Assembly: GCF_026914185.1 (NCBI RefSeq) | Contig: NC_070564.1 | Location: 1,426,001 to 1,490,000, forward strand | Length of the DNA: 64,000 nucleotides | Reading direction: 5' to 3' | Source: Puccinia triticina | Lineage: Eukaryota > Basidiomycota > Pucciniomycetes > Pucciniales > Pucciniaceae | In this document: piece after piece, positions 22,182 to 36,899 of the stretch | How positions within the stretch are numbered: position 1 is the stretch's first letter | How the letters are laid out: each line of letters begins with the position of its first letter | The notes under the pieces: generated by a model | Database searches by the model: none | What the model saw: the letters and a program-made list of their open reading frames with translations, nothing else | Told to the model about the DNA's origin: nothing | Program-made: the position numbers and the translations under genes

Positions 22182-22708
22182 GGTGAGGGCGGCAGGGGTC
22201 ACCGTTGATGAGTTGAAAGATGGATGATGTACATGTGGGAGACGGGCGGGTCTGGACAGGAGGGGCCGGGCTGAACCCGCCAATTCTGCGAACTTAACAC
22301 AAGTCCCTCCCTGTGCTCGTGGGGCGCGAGCACCCTCCCGCTTGCGGAGACGCTTCGCGCCTCCTCGGAGAGGCTTAGTTAAGCTCGCCAATTCTGCTGT
22401 CCCTTCAGAGCCAAACCCGTCACCGCATGCCATGCATTGCTTTTCACACTGAGCTCACTGAAGCACGTCACAGAACACAGAACAAGGGTCCTGAGATGTG
22501 TTGAAAAATGGGACATGCGACTCGAGGACATTGGATTCAGGAATCTCCTTTGGACCTGTCTTTGATTTGAAAGCTTCTCTGAAGGAGGCATCAAGCACAC
22601 AATATATGGATCAAATTAAATCAACAGATACTTTAAGATAGATTGTGCAAGTAAAAAATGCCCAAAAAAATCACTAATTCAAATGATTTAAACTGGTTGC
22701 TTGGAATG

Positions 22709-25700
22709 TTATACTGCAAACCCTTTCTCAAGTTTTTCATACTGCTTGCCATCTTTCACTCGAAACAATCTCCTGATTTTTTGGAAAAGATTGTGAATTC
22801 CATCAGTAAACCTTTTCCACCAAATTCTAATTCTGTATCTAAGTTTGGTTCCATCTTTCTGTGGGTCATTTGTGCTAGGATTTTCCACATTGGGATTTTT
22901 GCCTGCTTCAGGGATCAGATGTGTGACTGAGGGAGGTGCATTTGGGACACTGTTGACTATAGATGTTTGTGGTTTAACTTCAAGGTACTTGTTTACTGGT
23001 GGTTGCAAAGTGGCTTTTTGAATGGAATGCAATTATCAAAAAAGATTGTAAGTAAACTTTAAAACATCACATATGGATTTCAATGATTTCAATTTAACCC
23101 ACCTCTTGAAGCAAGTGGATCCAATGTTTTCTTCCATGTTTTGATCAATTCATCAACTTCACCAGAGCACCATTTAGATTGTTGATCTTTTCCCAATTTT
23201 TTTACTGCATATAATTTGAAAGCATTTCTTTGATCATTAGACCAATCATAATGTGTTAATTTGAGTAATTCATCCAAGTTACTGGTTTTTTTGGTGTTAA
23301 AAATAATGATTTTTGCCTCAGCCCAGTTATTGAGGAGTTGGGAATGTCAAGTTTGGTACACATACAGTGAAAATTTTGGTTCCAATTCCTTGACAATCTC
23401 CCTAAGAGATTTTCCATTCTTAAGCTCTGCGTTTAATTTCTTTGGCCTTGATTAAAACAGAAGGAAATCAAAATATATTTAATGCATTTGTTTTGAAGAC
23501 AAATACTCACAGTTTTCCTACGTCCATGAGATTTTTTAAGGTAGAAGAGATCAGATGAGGAAGCCAATAACTGTCATGATTGCCATAGGCTGGAAGCCAT
23601 TGATTTTCAATTATAGATTTCTTGAGTTCAGGGTATGTTAATTTATATTCTGGTGAGAGAATCTGTCTTGCAAGATGGTGAAATTCCAACAAAGTTCTAA
23701 TTTTTTTTTTCAGGTTGTGATTTTAGTTTTTCAGGTTTTTTGATTTTGCAGATATTTTTGATGGTTGAATCTATCATGCAGTGGGAAACTTACATAGTTT
23801 TTTGGTCTTGTGAGAGTGTATCAGCTTTATATTGGAGAGGATTAATTGAGGAAGTTGATTAATTATGACAAAGTATCAGTGCCACCTAAAATCAAATTGA
23901 TTCAGGTTATCCATTCCAATTCTTCTATCGTACTCACATGGTTTCTCACTGCTTAGCATTTTGTAATGTTTCATATTATCTCTTAGATTTCCAAGCTGCC
24001 AAGGAGCCCCATCAAAGTCTTTTCTATCATCTCCACCTGAATTCCTCAAGAAGTTCTTGAAAATCATCCGTTCAGTTTTATTAATTTCTGGATCTAATGC
24101 TGTAATGTAATCATCTAGTTTACTATTTGTTTTGTGTAATAGAGTTTGATCAGCCAGTATTCATGATGATTTTTTCCAAGAATCTGTGAGATTTTTTCAT
24201 ACAGTTTCTTGAATCTTTCCACAACTTGACCCTGCAAACCTTCTTCCCATAAATTGAAATATTGGATATGTCTTCAAGAAAAAAAAACTTGACAGAGTCA
24301 ATGAGGTTTGTCTGTACAATTAAGGAGAAAAAAACGTACTTGATTCCCTTACTTCTGGCCCAATTCATATAAAGAGGTATGAGATACGAGAAATCCAGCT
24401 GAACAGTATCTTTGTATCTCTTACTCCATGATTGTAATCTAGAGAATTTCGAAGAAATTATGAAACATGTGAATCAGATTCCCAAATATATTTCACATCT
24501 GATGGACACATATTTTGAAATTGAAAATTTGACAGCCAGCAAACCGTTTCCAATCAGTGAAATATTTCATCTCATCATGATTCAATTCCCAATAACCATC
24601 CCACATTTCATCTTTGAAATAGTCCTTCTGTGGTCTGAAATCAACTCAATTATCAGTCAGACTTCCCCTTTTTCAAAAAAATATAACATTCTAAACTCAC
24701 ATCAATTTATCACTTTTATTCCAAAAGAGAAACAAGCTTTGGTATTGAAACCACCAGGATTGGTTCACTTTACAATGTATCTATGCTTACCTGTTTTTAC
24801 CACTTGTAAATTCTTGATACCACAAGCCACATTTCTTCTCAAATTTAGGATCACTTGAGTCCAAGAGAATGAAGATAATGTTAACTGAAATATTTTTTTG
24901 GAATTGGAAAGAGAAGAGAAATTCCATGAACCCACAAGTTGGAATTTTTACGCAGCCAGGAATAATGCTCAAAAACTAAATCTGAAAACCTGAACATTTG
25001 AGCCTCAAATTCCTCTTGCCAAAATGTTTCTCTGTAATATAGAAAGATTATGATTAATTTCAGCTTCAATTTTTAATTTCTTGAATGTTAAAAATTGAAA
25101 AAAACCTACATAAAGTGATTCAAGAAATCATCCATTATTTCCTGGTCAACTTTCAACTCTTTACCAGCAAGAGTGTAAAACTCCATCAAAGTTCTACCAT
25201 TAAGAATTCCGTCCATTAAGCAAAGACTTGTTGACCTGGTTACTTATCATTTAACCTACATTCCATCCATTTTTTTCTTTCCCCCTGAACCTGGAGATTC
25301 AAACAAATGATGTCCAAAAATCCCTTTCTCCTCTGTGCCATACATATTTGGTTTGGCTGCCCGACTATTGGAAAAAATGGTTTCCATATAGCGACTGAGA
25401 TGACTGGTAACTGTGTCAAATGCAATCACTGAATGGATATGGCTTACAAATCTATTGCAAGTCCTTGATCTATGTGGGATCCCCTTCTCACATGGAGGAG
25501 TGAGAATGAAGAAATTTCAAATGAGGTCCACCAGTTCAACAGAGTTGATTTTTTGAGCAAATTTTACTTACTTTGCCATCCTGGTTGATTTTTGATGCAG
25601 GTAAGATTGGAAAGTCAGGACAACTATGCAGTGAAGATTGTTTTTTTCTGATTATTGTGAAGACTTACTCAGCCCCTCTTTGTGCATGCGTGGCCGCAAA

Positions 25701-25805
25701 TTCCATTCGCCTGGACAACCTCATGGCCAAACTTTGGGGTAGTGTCGCTGTACTGAGTGCCAAAAGCGAGCTACAAACAATCAGTTTCCAGGAGTGAAGG
25801 AACAT
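22709..25805 (-). pseudogene. Decayed multi-exon gene for a secreted protein, unknown family
   Basis: Exon 1 (25805-25669) starts with a clear signal peptide, MFLHSWKLIVCSSLLALS, followed by TATLPQSLA. Later exons can be followed by splice signals and frame: CPDFPILPASKINQDGK, then KGIPHRSRTCNRFVSHIHSV...MYGTEEKGIFGHH, then MEFYTLAGKELKVD, then ETFWQEEFEAQMFRF...NSNLWVHGIS, then YFKDEMWDGYWELNHDEM, and so on to KLEKGFAV* at 22709. The frame breaks at an A7 run (about 24893), again near 24160, and by a TGA near 23345. The exons are AT-rich, long and aromatic/charged. I know of no function. The signal peptide makes a rust secreted-protein family plausible. Homopolymer breaks could be sequencing errors rather than real decay. 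Confidence 0.5.
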
Positions 25806-25849
25806 CCTGCGTAGATGTTGTTTTGTTGGTATTTTGGTGTATTTGAAGT

Positions 25850-27360
25850 GAAGGTAGAATCGAGCGAGTAAAAAAACGGTGACACCAGAGCTGGCGCAAG
25901 AGAAAGAATCGGAAGGAATTGGTAGTGGCAAAGCTGGTGTAATCAGAACGAGCGCCTAAAGATAAGATGGCAGCAACTTCGCGTAGTACGAAACTATCGG
26001 CTAGGAAAACTACAGCAGAACTGACAGCGACACTGATGTTGAACGTCGAAGAAACTGGTGATAGCCAAGTAATAAGGCCGAGCGGCTAACAAAACAGCAT
26101 CAGCTAAGGAAGGTGTCGTAGCAATTTATCCAGAAGAATGCTGGAATATGTTTAGCGAGCGTAGTTTGAACAAGAGCTGCATGTGTGAGGGAAGATGAAG
26201 TTCACTTGGGAGAGGATCTCATTTCAATGAGACTTCAGTCGGAATCCATTGCATCGGCTAAGGTCTGCCAAGGAATTGGACAACCAGATACATCTAAATA
26301 CTGATTCGCCTCGAGTCTCATCGAGCAAGACGCACAGCGCTAGAGGGGAGTCGCGCCTAAGGACTAAGGCAGGCGGTGGCCCGGTGGTCTGTCCCAACTA
26401 TTCAATTCCTGTAATCCCGCCAGAGCACCGACTCTGGGTGACTTCGTGTGAGAGAACCGAGCAGTGTACGGGTCGGGGTCACTCCGACGCAGTCTCATCG
26501 GCGACCACGACATCCGCCAAGGAAACAACATTCGCGAGCATACTTAAGAGCTATCTTGGAGCCACCGAGGCTCGGCCCGCTCAGCATCACCCACGACATT
26601 GCTACGGTTCAAGGTCGTGTATTGCTGCATGGTGGACAAGAGTGCAAGTCGGAAAGGCTCAACGAAGCCCGCTAGCAACCTAGCACAGCTTAGACAAGCC
26701 CGACGGAGAACGCATGCTATCAGCCCATCGTCACTCAAACTTCAGAGAAAAGGACTTTTTTGAGTGGGCATGCCGCCAGTTGGTGGAGGGCAATAGTGCG
26801 CCGGGCCACAATAAAACTATCAAAGAAGGCCAAGGCCCCTCGGCGGTGATGGGAGTCCTAACGGCGGTTGATTCAACTTAATTCAACTCCCGCCAACGCA
26901 TTGGCTAGAATTCAAAAAACTAGAGATCAGTTTGAATGGGTTACACCACTTGAAAGCTGCAGATGCCAATGGGAGGAGGGAAGTGAGATAACATGGGTAT
27001 TTATGTACATACGCCGCTGGAGATACGGGAGTGAGCTGAAGACATCAGGGTTGATTAACAACAGAAGATAACAAAAAGAAGACTGCAATCTTATCTGTCC
27101 TAAAAAAAAAAGATTGAAAATGAAAAGCATGTATTCCATTTCTCATTGCGGACATCACTTCTGTGGGTATTTGACCAGCCGAGAGGGACCGAAATTGTGA
27201 ATAATAAACGATGGTAGAAAAAAAGAGAGCAGGAAAAATACACCTCAATGAGCCATAAAGAAATGAGGAGAGATACGAGGTGCCAAACAAGTGGAAAGAA
27301 AAGGACTGGTGGACAGGCGCGAGAGAGTCACAGCTCAGAGCAAATAAACAAATAAGAACG
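25850..27360. other. Interval upstream of the secreted-protein gene, no gene recognised
   Basis: The left part should contain the promoter of the minus-strand secreted-protein gene. From 26230 to 26740 GC content is higher and short frames overlap on both strands without recognisable domains. The last 300 bases are the 3' side of the CHMP7 gene. Confidence 0.35.
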
Positions 27361-27366
27361 GTACAA

Positions 27367-29235
27367 TTAACTAGCCAATTGGGCGTTTTCAGTTAATTTT
27401 TGTCCTTCATGGTCGTCACTCTCAGAGGTCTGATGCGGTTGTTGGGACGGAGTATGATCGGGCGTTTCCGGGACCGAGAGCGCGCTAAGTTTGGCTTGCA
27501 ATTCGTCGACGGTAGTAGGAGGCTGAGGGACGATGCTCGGTTGAGATTGTTGCTGTTGTTGTTGTTTCTGTTGTTGACGAGGGGCTTGGGTATCAAGCAA
27601 GCCGGCCAACTCGGCCGCGATCTCTTGGTCGTCGATCGCGCTCGAATCGTATCCCTGGTTGATTGCCTCGTCGATCTCTTTTTGGTCGGCCAAGACCTCC
27701 TGCAAGTTGTCCATCGTTTGCGAGACCCGGTCGAGCTTCAGAGCCGGTTCGGCTAGGAGACTCTTCAACGTCTTCGTCGACGTCTCGTACGCATTCATGA
27801 TCTACATTCGTCAAAGCATCTCAGCGATCTTCTTATCATCCCGCACTTCCTTTCGACTCACCTCTGCATCGGTACTTGCTTGTTCAATCTTCAGATAAAC
27901 TCCATTTAAGGTCTCAAGGATCCCGATCCGTTGACTGAGGACTGTTTGCAATGCTTTCTTCGATTTGAGTTGAGTGGCAGCAATTTCTGGTTGAGACTTT
28001 TGAACATATTTTTTCGCCTCTAGAGTTCGTCTATATCATCCAAAAAGAACGTCCGATGGATCAGCCTGAGAGACTACAGGAGTTTAGGGGGATGTAACTT
28101 ACTGCTCGATTTGGGCACTGATGTTTTGAATCTGTCGGTTTAACTGATGGATGGTCTGTTTGACGGATAAGACGCCACGATCGACCTCATTAATCGGAGT
28201 AGGGCCAATCCTGGAATACTTTGTTCCTTCTCGGTCCGTTTCGATGGAGGCAGGTAAGACAAATTTGATGACCTATTCATGTGGACGGAGTTTGGAAAAA
28301 AAGGCTACATTTAGTAAGAGCCTTAGCAAAGGGAAGCAGTCAGAAGGATTGTGTTGCTGACATTTTTCTCCGAGACCAGGATCCTTCGATCACGTTCGAG
28401 ATGCTTGAGAAGGATTGTCATGTCTGTGGCCGATAGTTTGAGGTTTGATTTAGAAGATGGGAAAAGGTCTCTGGTAAGTTGATCTTTGAATTGTGAAGGG
28501 GTGTATAAACAGTCGATCGAGGGAGATAGTCCGACGAAGTGCTGTTGGTATCGTTCGATGACTCGATCTGCGGCTTGTCGACTTACAGCGAAAATCGTAT
28601 GGACAGAATGAGTATAAACGTATATTTGTCTCCAACTCTCGATTTAATCAACAACGCACGGACAGGAGTAAGAGATTGACCCAATCGATCTTGACGATGT
28701 TTAGTTTTTGGTCAAGCTCGAGTTGATCGAATCGTTGGTCGGGGTCGAGGATGGTACCCCTAGTGAGCGCTCTTGAGGCCCAAGAGATCGAGCGGACCAT
28801 GGTGGTTGCGATGCCGGTGGCTGGGCCCCAGCCTGCGGTTGAGAGGAAGGAGTCGAGCGGGGCTATGAGGGCTGAGGAAGAAGGGGTTGAGAGTGAGGAG
28901 AGAGCCCAGAGTGGACAGGCTAGTCCGTAGGGTTTGCCGATCGAAGGACGCCTGAGTGCTTCGAGAAGCTGATCGTTGAGATGGAGTACCAATCGATCAG
29001 TCTCTTGTTCGTCTTCTCCTTGTTCTCCTGTTTTCTGTTTGGACTGCAAGCCGAGTCTGAGTAGGTCGGTGAGGATGATCTGCCAGGTTGCATTGTTCGA
29101 ATGGAAGCCGGCTGGGTTGGATTGGCGAGTGGAGCTGTAGTCTGAGTAGAGTGACTCGATTCTGTCGTTTGACTTGAACTGGTCGAGCGAGTCGAGGTAT
29201 TCATCAAGCGTCGAGGGGAGGATGCTGTTGACCAT
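27367..29235 (-). CDS. CHMP7: CHMP7/Chm7-like ESCRT-III protein
   Basis: Five exons inferred. Exon 1 (29235 to about 28660) encodes a winged-helix-like N-terminal half (MVNSILPSTLDEYLDSLDQ... TWQIILTDLLRLGL), as in CHMP7. Then exon 2 (about 28570-28362), exon 3 28272-28103, exon 4 28030-27862 and exon 5 27801-27367 encode a Snf7 region with GVLSVKQTIHQLNRQIQN, KYVQKSQPEIAATQLKSKK, MDNLQEVLADQKEIDEAI and a Gln-rich acidic C terminus. Exons 3-5 join in frame; the exon 1/2 junction is not resolved. Chm7 acts in nuclear-envelope surveillance and sealing with LEM-domain proteins and other ESCRT-III subunits. An upstream ATG at 29322 is in frame, but it reads through a CCACAT microsatellite encoding HPHPHP, so I prefer 29235. 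The gene is divergent from PFKFB, 775 bases away. Confidence 0.85.
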
Positions 29236-30010
29236 TGCGAAAGGATGTGGATGTGGATGTGGATGTGGTTGAGAACTTTCTTGAGCCCAGTGACAGTCAG
29301 CAACAGTTATTACGTCATCCACAAATACACTACTCCCGCGCGCGGCTTGCTGATGTAAGCAAGCAAGCAGATGGCTGTCACATGCGCCGTGCGCAAAATC
29401 AGTTCATGCCTAACTTAACATAAAGAAGTCTCTTGCTTTGCAGATCCTTGGTGCAGCATGGGCTGGCACGAAGCGAGCCTCCAAAGGAGGGACTTGGGAC
29501 TAACATCCCCAAACTGAACTGAGAGCTTGGGGCATTTTTTAGCTAAAGACATACCCACTATACCCCTCTCTGCTACTTGCTTCATACCTAGAGCAGAGAA
29601 AAGAGACAAAGGGCTGAATCCAAGGTTGACTTCACAAAGGGCAATATTGTGGAACTACTTTCTTGTTTTGACAAAAGCCCTTAGCCAATCAGGCAGGATA
29701 TGAGGATAAACAATCATTAAGCAGTGTAAGGGCAATTGGCTCAAGGACAAGGAGTTACCAAATTAGTAATTGACTAACAATGCTAGCAGTCCTCACTGAT
29801 TGCATAGGTTGGCAAATCCGATGGGAATTCCAAAGAAGCCACCTTCTTCGGAATTGGGTGTACACAAATTGGCAACAAAGGGCGCGCACCGGGTCCCCCG
29901 GCGCCACCGTGCCCAGCTGGATGACGTCATCGGTTAATATAAAAAGTGAGCCGGCCGAAGCCCGTGGTCAGCAGCGGTCAAGAGTCGAAAGAGAACAGCA
30001 AACGAGGAAA
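29236..30010. promoter_or_regulatory. Divergent intergenic region, CHMP7 / PFKFB
   Basis: It holds both promoters. A CCACAT microsatellite (29246-29270 on the minus strand) borders CHMP7. GACGTCATCGG at 29922 followed by TTAATATAAAAAG (29933-29945) looks like a CRE-type site with a TATA box about 65 bases before the PFKFB start codon. The middle (29410-29780) has only short frames. Confidence 0.45.
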
Positions 30011-33112
<3,102 letters not shown>

Positions 33113-33755
33113 TGATATCGTATGGCTCAAGGGCGCTTTGCTTGCTCGAATTATTCTCAAAACACGAACCACAAAACAGTCACTCGCTGTTTTTTTTCGT
33201 ATCCGATGATCGTCTATTTCCCCGTCCATTTCCCCCCTCCTGTATTATACTGCCTATCAAGGCTTAGCTGACGTCCTGCTCTAATGTACATGTGTTCAGC
33301 ACTATTCGTGGTGTGTGTGTTTATGTATGATAAGCGGATTGATTAAGAAAAGAGGGTACTTCTACTTTGTATTTATATGCGTGATACATGTTTAAATTCA
33401 AATGATAAATACGTGGTGGCTCCTCTTGTAGCGGGAAATGCCCTTTTTGATTCTTCACTTTCCTCCATTCCTACAAGTGTGTCAAGGGCTTGTGATGAGT
33501 TGGAAGGAGGTCACTAGTCACATTACTCGATAATCTTAGTTGGCATACAGTCACACGTTCCCGTGGAGGGACGCGACACAGCCGTGAGCGTGGTAGTGGT
33601 GAACACATCATGACTGCCACTGGGTAAAATTTTATCACTCTGCTTCGCAAATACTATTTTTTTAGAGGGGGTGGCTCTAGGAAGAAGAGAAGATAAGAGG
33701 AAGAAGAAGAAAAAGGCGTCGTGAAGGTTTTGTGTGAAATGAAATAGGATATGGT
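33113..33755. other. Convergent intergenic region, PFKFB / uL4m
   Basis: 3' flanks of two convergent genes. No gene is seen. AATAAA-like signals are weak; a T8 run lies near 33190. Confidence 0.5.
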
Positions 33756-34972
33756 TCAGTGGGAAGAGTTGACGATTTGTTCTGAGACAGATTGGTTGGC
33801 CAAGACGGATTGATAGTGGGCTTCGGAGGGGGAGATGCCGAGGGCGGTGATCGGATGACGCAGGTCACGGGTGAGATGGTGTTCGAGATGTCGGACGGCG
33901 TTGAGATCGAGGATGGTGAATTTGCGGAGGAGGAGATGGTAGATGCCGATCATGCCTGGCTTGAGGTCAGCCGGGTGGGGTTTGCCCGGACGGAGGTCGT
34001 TTGGATGGGCCAGGTCGATCTTGTTGAGGACCGGGAGGATCTTGGCGCGTTGGATGCGGGCCCACTCGGGGCCGGCCTGTCCGAGCCGGATGCCGTCCTG
34101 GACGAGATGGGTGCGCGCGAGTGCCTGGCGGAGCAGTCCGGGGGCCTTCCATCCGGATGCCTCGGTGCCCCAATGTCCCCCGGCGATCATCAGGGCACTC
34201 GACCAGTCCCGATGCTTGATGAGCCGGGCCAGCTGCTCGCTGGCTTCCGATTGCCCATCCATCTCGAACTTGTCCACCACTATCAGCCGGCCCTCCCGCC
34301 ATCGTTGGCTCAACACCGTCCGGAGTCCTAGCTCCCACACCTTCCGTTGAATCCCCTGCGCCCAGTCCTTCGGCTTCGGCCCAAACGCTGCGCCTCCCTT
34401 CCGGAGCGTCGGCGAGGATGCATCACCCAATCGTGCTCTTCCTGAGCCTTTCTGGGGCCTCAACTTACGTCCCGACATCGCGACTTCCGATCTAGTTTTC
34501 TGTTTTGTTTTTGTTTTTGTTCGATCGGATATGCAACATTAAGTCATTTTCCCTCTTTTCAAAGAATCATTATTTATTTATTTTTTTGGGAGAGATGGAC
34601 TGAACTGTGTTGGCACTACCGGATCGCATGAGACTGCGTTCGAAGTTCACGCAGCGATGGATGATATCCGAGCGGAAGGGCTGTCCGAAGACGAAGCTGG
34701 AGAGGGGATAGAGGAGCTGGTCGGGCCCATCGAAGGCGATCTGTTCTGGACGGCTGATGTCGAACTTGTGGAGGAGGACGTGTTGGACTGATTGGCCATG
34801 GGTGAGGCCTTGGTATCGATCATCATCAGTCCTGGTGGTTTTCTGGAGGGTTAGGCAGAGGCATACCTGGGATGGGCTGGTCGTAGGTCGTGGTTAGCTG
34901 GGACTGTGCTGCGTATCTGGGTGCTGGCTTGATGGTGGGCAGTCTGATCCTCTTGGCTGCTGAGCTGGACAT
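33756..34972 (-). CDS. MRPL4: Mitochondrial ribosomal protein uL4m (MRPL4)
   Basis: Three exons, 34972-34867, 34808-34606 and 34499-33756, introns GTATGC...CCAAG and GTTCAG...AACAG; 1053 nt, 350 residues, joined in frame. The family is recognised from FGQPFRSDIIHRCVNFERS and, across the second junction, NTKTRSEVAMSGRK followed by LRPQKGSGRARLGDASSP, the conserved L4 loop that contacts rRNA, then GGAAFGPKPKDWAQ. The N-terminal MSSSAAKRIRLPTIKPAPRY is basic and fits a mitochondrial presequence. The protein is a structural part of the mitoribosomal large subunit lining the exit tunnel. Its start lies 177 bases from the divergent TAF7 start. Confidence 0.92.
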
Positions 34973-35149
34973 CGTGGTTGGGGATGACCAGCGGGTGCAG
35001 CACCGGCGGGGAGAAGTGCAAAATGGGGAGTTTGAAGCACACCGGATATCGGATATCGGATATCGAACATCGGATATCGGATATGAGATGCATACAACTT
35101 ACACAGCACAGCAACTTCAGCCGGCCACCAACCACAGATCCCGGCAGAG
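34973..35149. promoter_or_regulatory. Bidirectional promoter with GATATCG repeats
   Basis: The 177-bp spacer between divergent uL4m and TAF7 carries six near-tandem 7-base units of GGATATC type at 35042-35086. GATATC is itself a palindrome, so the array reads the same on both strands. No TATA box is evident. Confidence 0.6.
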
Positions 35150-36899
35150 ATGAGCAGCAGCAAGACATCAACCAAACTTCGCCTCAAAGTACCATCGAAC
35201 CAGGACAAGAACCAGCAGAACAACAGCCCAAACAACCCAAACGACGACCAGAACCTGGGCATCGCAAACTATCTCCAGGGATACGACAGGGAACTAGACT
35301 CAGACCAGGATGAGCCGATCGGATTCGAGGAACAGTTCATACTCAAACTGCCCGACAGCCTCTCAAACGAATCAAACAAACTCAGGGAACTCGTCGAGTC
35401 CCGCAAGGAGATCAACTCAGACCAGCAGAACATCTTCTTCAAATTCAAAGACTCCCGAAGGGGCCTCTTCAACATCGGCGATAAGATGTTCGCCATGAAG
35501 CTCGTCGACCTGCCATGCATCATCGAATCCCAGAAGACCTTCGACAACAAACACATGTTGAAGATTGCTGACATCTGCCAGGTCAGAACTCTCTAACTTT
35601 GCTCTATCGCATGAGCTGCTGCTGGTTGACCCTCCATCATTCGATCAACCAATCAACTAGATGATCTTGGTAGAAGATACCCCAATCACAAACGAATCAA
35701 CAGTCACCCAGGGGAACTTCAACATCCAAGATTGCATCTACCCACACGGCCTAACACCACCCTTACACCACGTCCGAAAGCGACGGTTCAGGAAGCGGCT
35801 CAACAAACGGACGATCGAGACTGTCGAGAGGGCGGTGGAGAGACTACTAGAGGAGGATGGCCGGGCGGACCAAGTGATCATCGACATCGTCGACAACGTC
35901 CGCGATCTCAGCGACTCCGAGGGCGAGGATTACCAGCCCCCTCAATCGGCAACCGTCGGATTCGGAAACCAGCCGCCTTCCAAGATCGTCTACAATAAGG
36001 CCCGGCCAAGTATCAGTCACACCAAACGCAGCTCCAGCCAACCATTCGATCCACACGGCCACCACCATCAACAGCAGCGTCACGACGAGCGTGCCAAAGA
36101 TTCGCGATCCCGTCAGCAGCATCCGCAGGACCTCGATCCAGATGGCTCGGCCCAGACGATCACCGTCGAGACGCCGATGGGAGAGTCGCTCGGCGCGCCC
36201 ACGCCAGCCGGAGAGGAGTTCGAGGATAGAGGGGCGATGGACTACGATGACGAGGGGAGCATCGACAGCGATCTCGCGGCGGAGATCGAGGCGGGCTTGA
36301 TGGAGAGTGCGGCGGCGGAAGCGCGTGCGGCGGCCGGGCTGACGGGCCCTGAGGACGAGGAGGACGAGAACGACAGCGAAGACCTCTTCGGAGACGGCGA
36401 TAACGATGACGATGAGGAGGATGACGATGATGAGGAAGAGGACGATGACGATGACGAGGAAGAAACGAACGAGATGGTGGAGGACAAGCAACGGATCAGA
36501 CTGCTCCAGGGCGAGCTCAAGGACCTCGAGGCCGCCGTCAGCCGGAAGAAGGTCGAGACCGCAGGCGCGACTAACTTGATCGTCCGCAAACGGTTCGAAG
36601 AGGCTCTCAAGAAACTCAACCTCGAGCTCGAGTCCAAGAAGAACCAACTTACCTCGACCCAAACTAGTCTCCAAAACGCCATCTCTCTAAGGAAACTTCA
36701 GAAAGATTCGGCGAAAAATCAGTTGCTACAGCAACAGCAGCAGACAACAACAATAACTTCAGAGACGAATGGAGGGCCGGATCAGTCGCTTCCTCAATCG
36801 TCTTCTGATGCTACTCTTCATCAATCAGACTTCGATACCCTTCAACTCAATGATCAGCAGCAACGAGGTGACCCTGACCAGACCACCCCATCCTCTTGA
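35150..36899 (+). CDS. TAF7: TFIID subunit TAF7
   Basis: Two exons, 35150-35581 and 35661-36899, intron GTCAGA...AACTAG, 556 codons including stop. The TAFII55 domain is recognised from EEQFILKLPDSLS, RRGLFNIGDKMFAMKLVDLP CIIES, then across the junction KIADICQ-MILVEDTP, and the C-terminal part of that domain, YPHGLTPPLHHVRKRRFRKR. A typical TAF7 acidic region follows, with a long Asp/Glu run at about residues 380-415, then a coiled-coil-like ELKDLEAAVSRKK segment and a Gln/Ser-rich tail. TAF7 is a TFIID component that binds TAF1 and restrains its activity before transcription starts. The start at 35150 gives MSSSKTSTKLRLKVPS and follows directly on the short shared promoter. Confidence 0.93.

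Noticed and set aside
22182..22433. 84-residue N-terminal extension of ALKBH7
   Set aside because: The extension is GC-rich, repetitive and not presequence-like; the inner ATG gives a good mitochondrial targeting start.
33792..34350. Plus-strand frames of 179 and 135 codons opposite uL4m
   Set aside because: Shadows of a GC-rich coding exon; the minus strand is a clear uL4 family member.
34843..34866. A 24-base intron (GTATGCC...CCTCCAG) in uL4m
   Set aside because: Too short for splicing and leads to a stop; the next acceptor (CCAAG at 34809) gives a 58-base intron and the right family sequence.
35847..36682. Minus-strand frames of 275 and 146 codons opposite TAF7
   Set aside because: Shadow frames of the acidic TAF7 coding region (poly-Ser and poly-Val/Ile opposite Asp/Glu codons).
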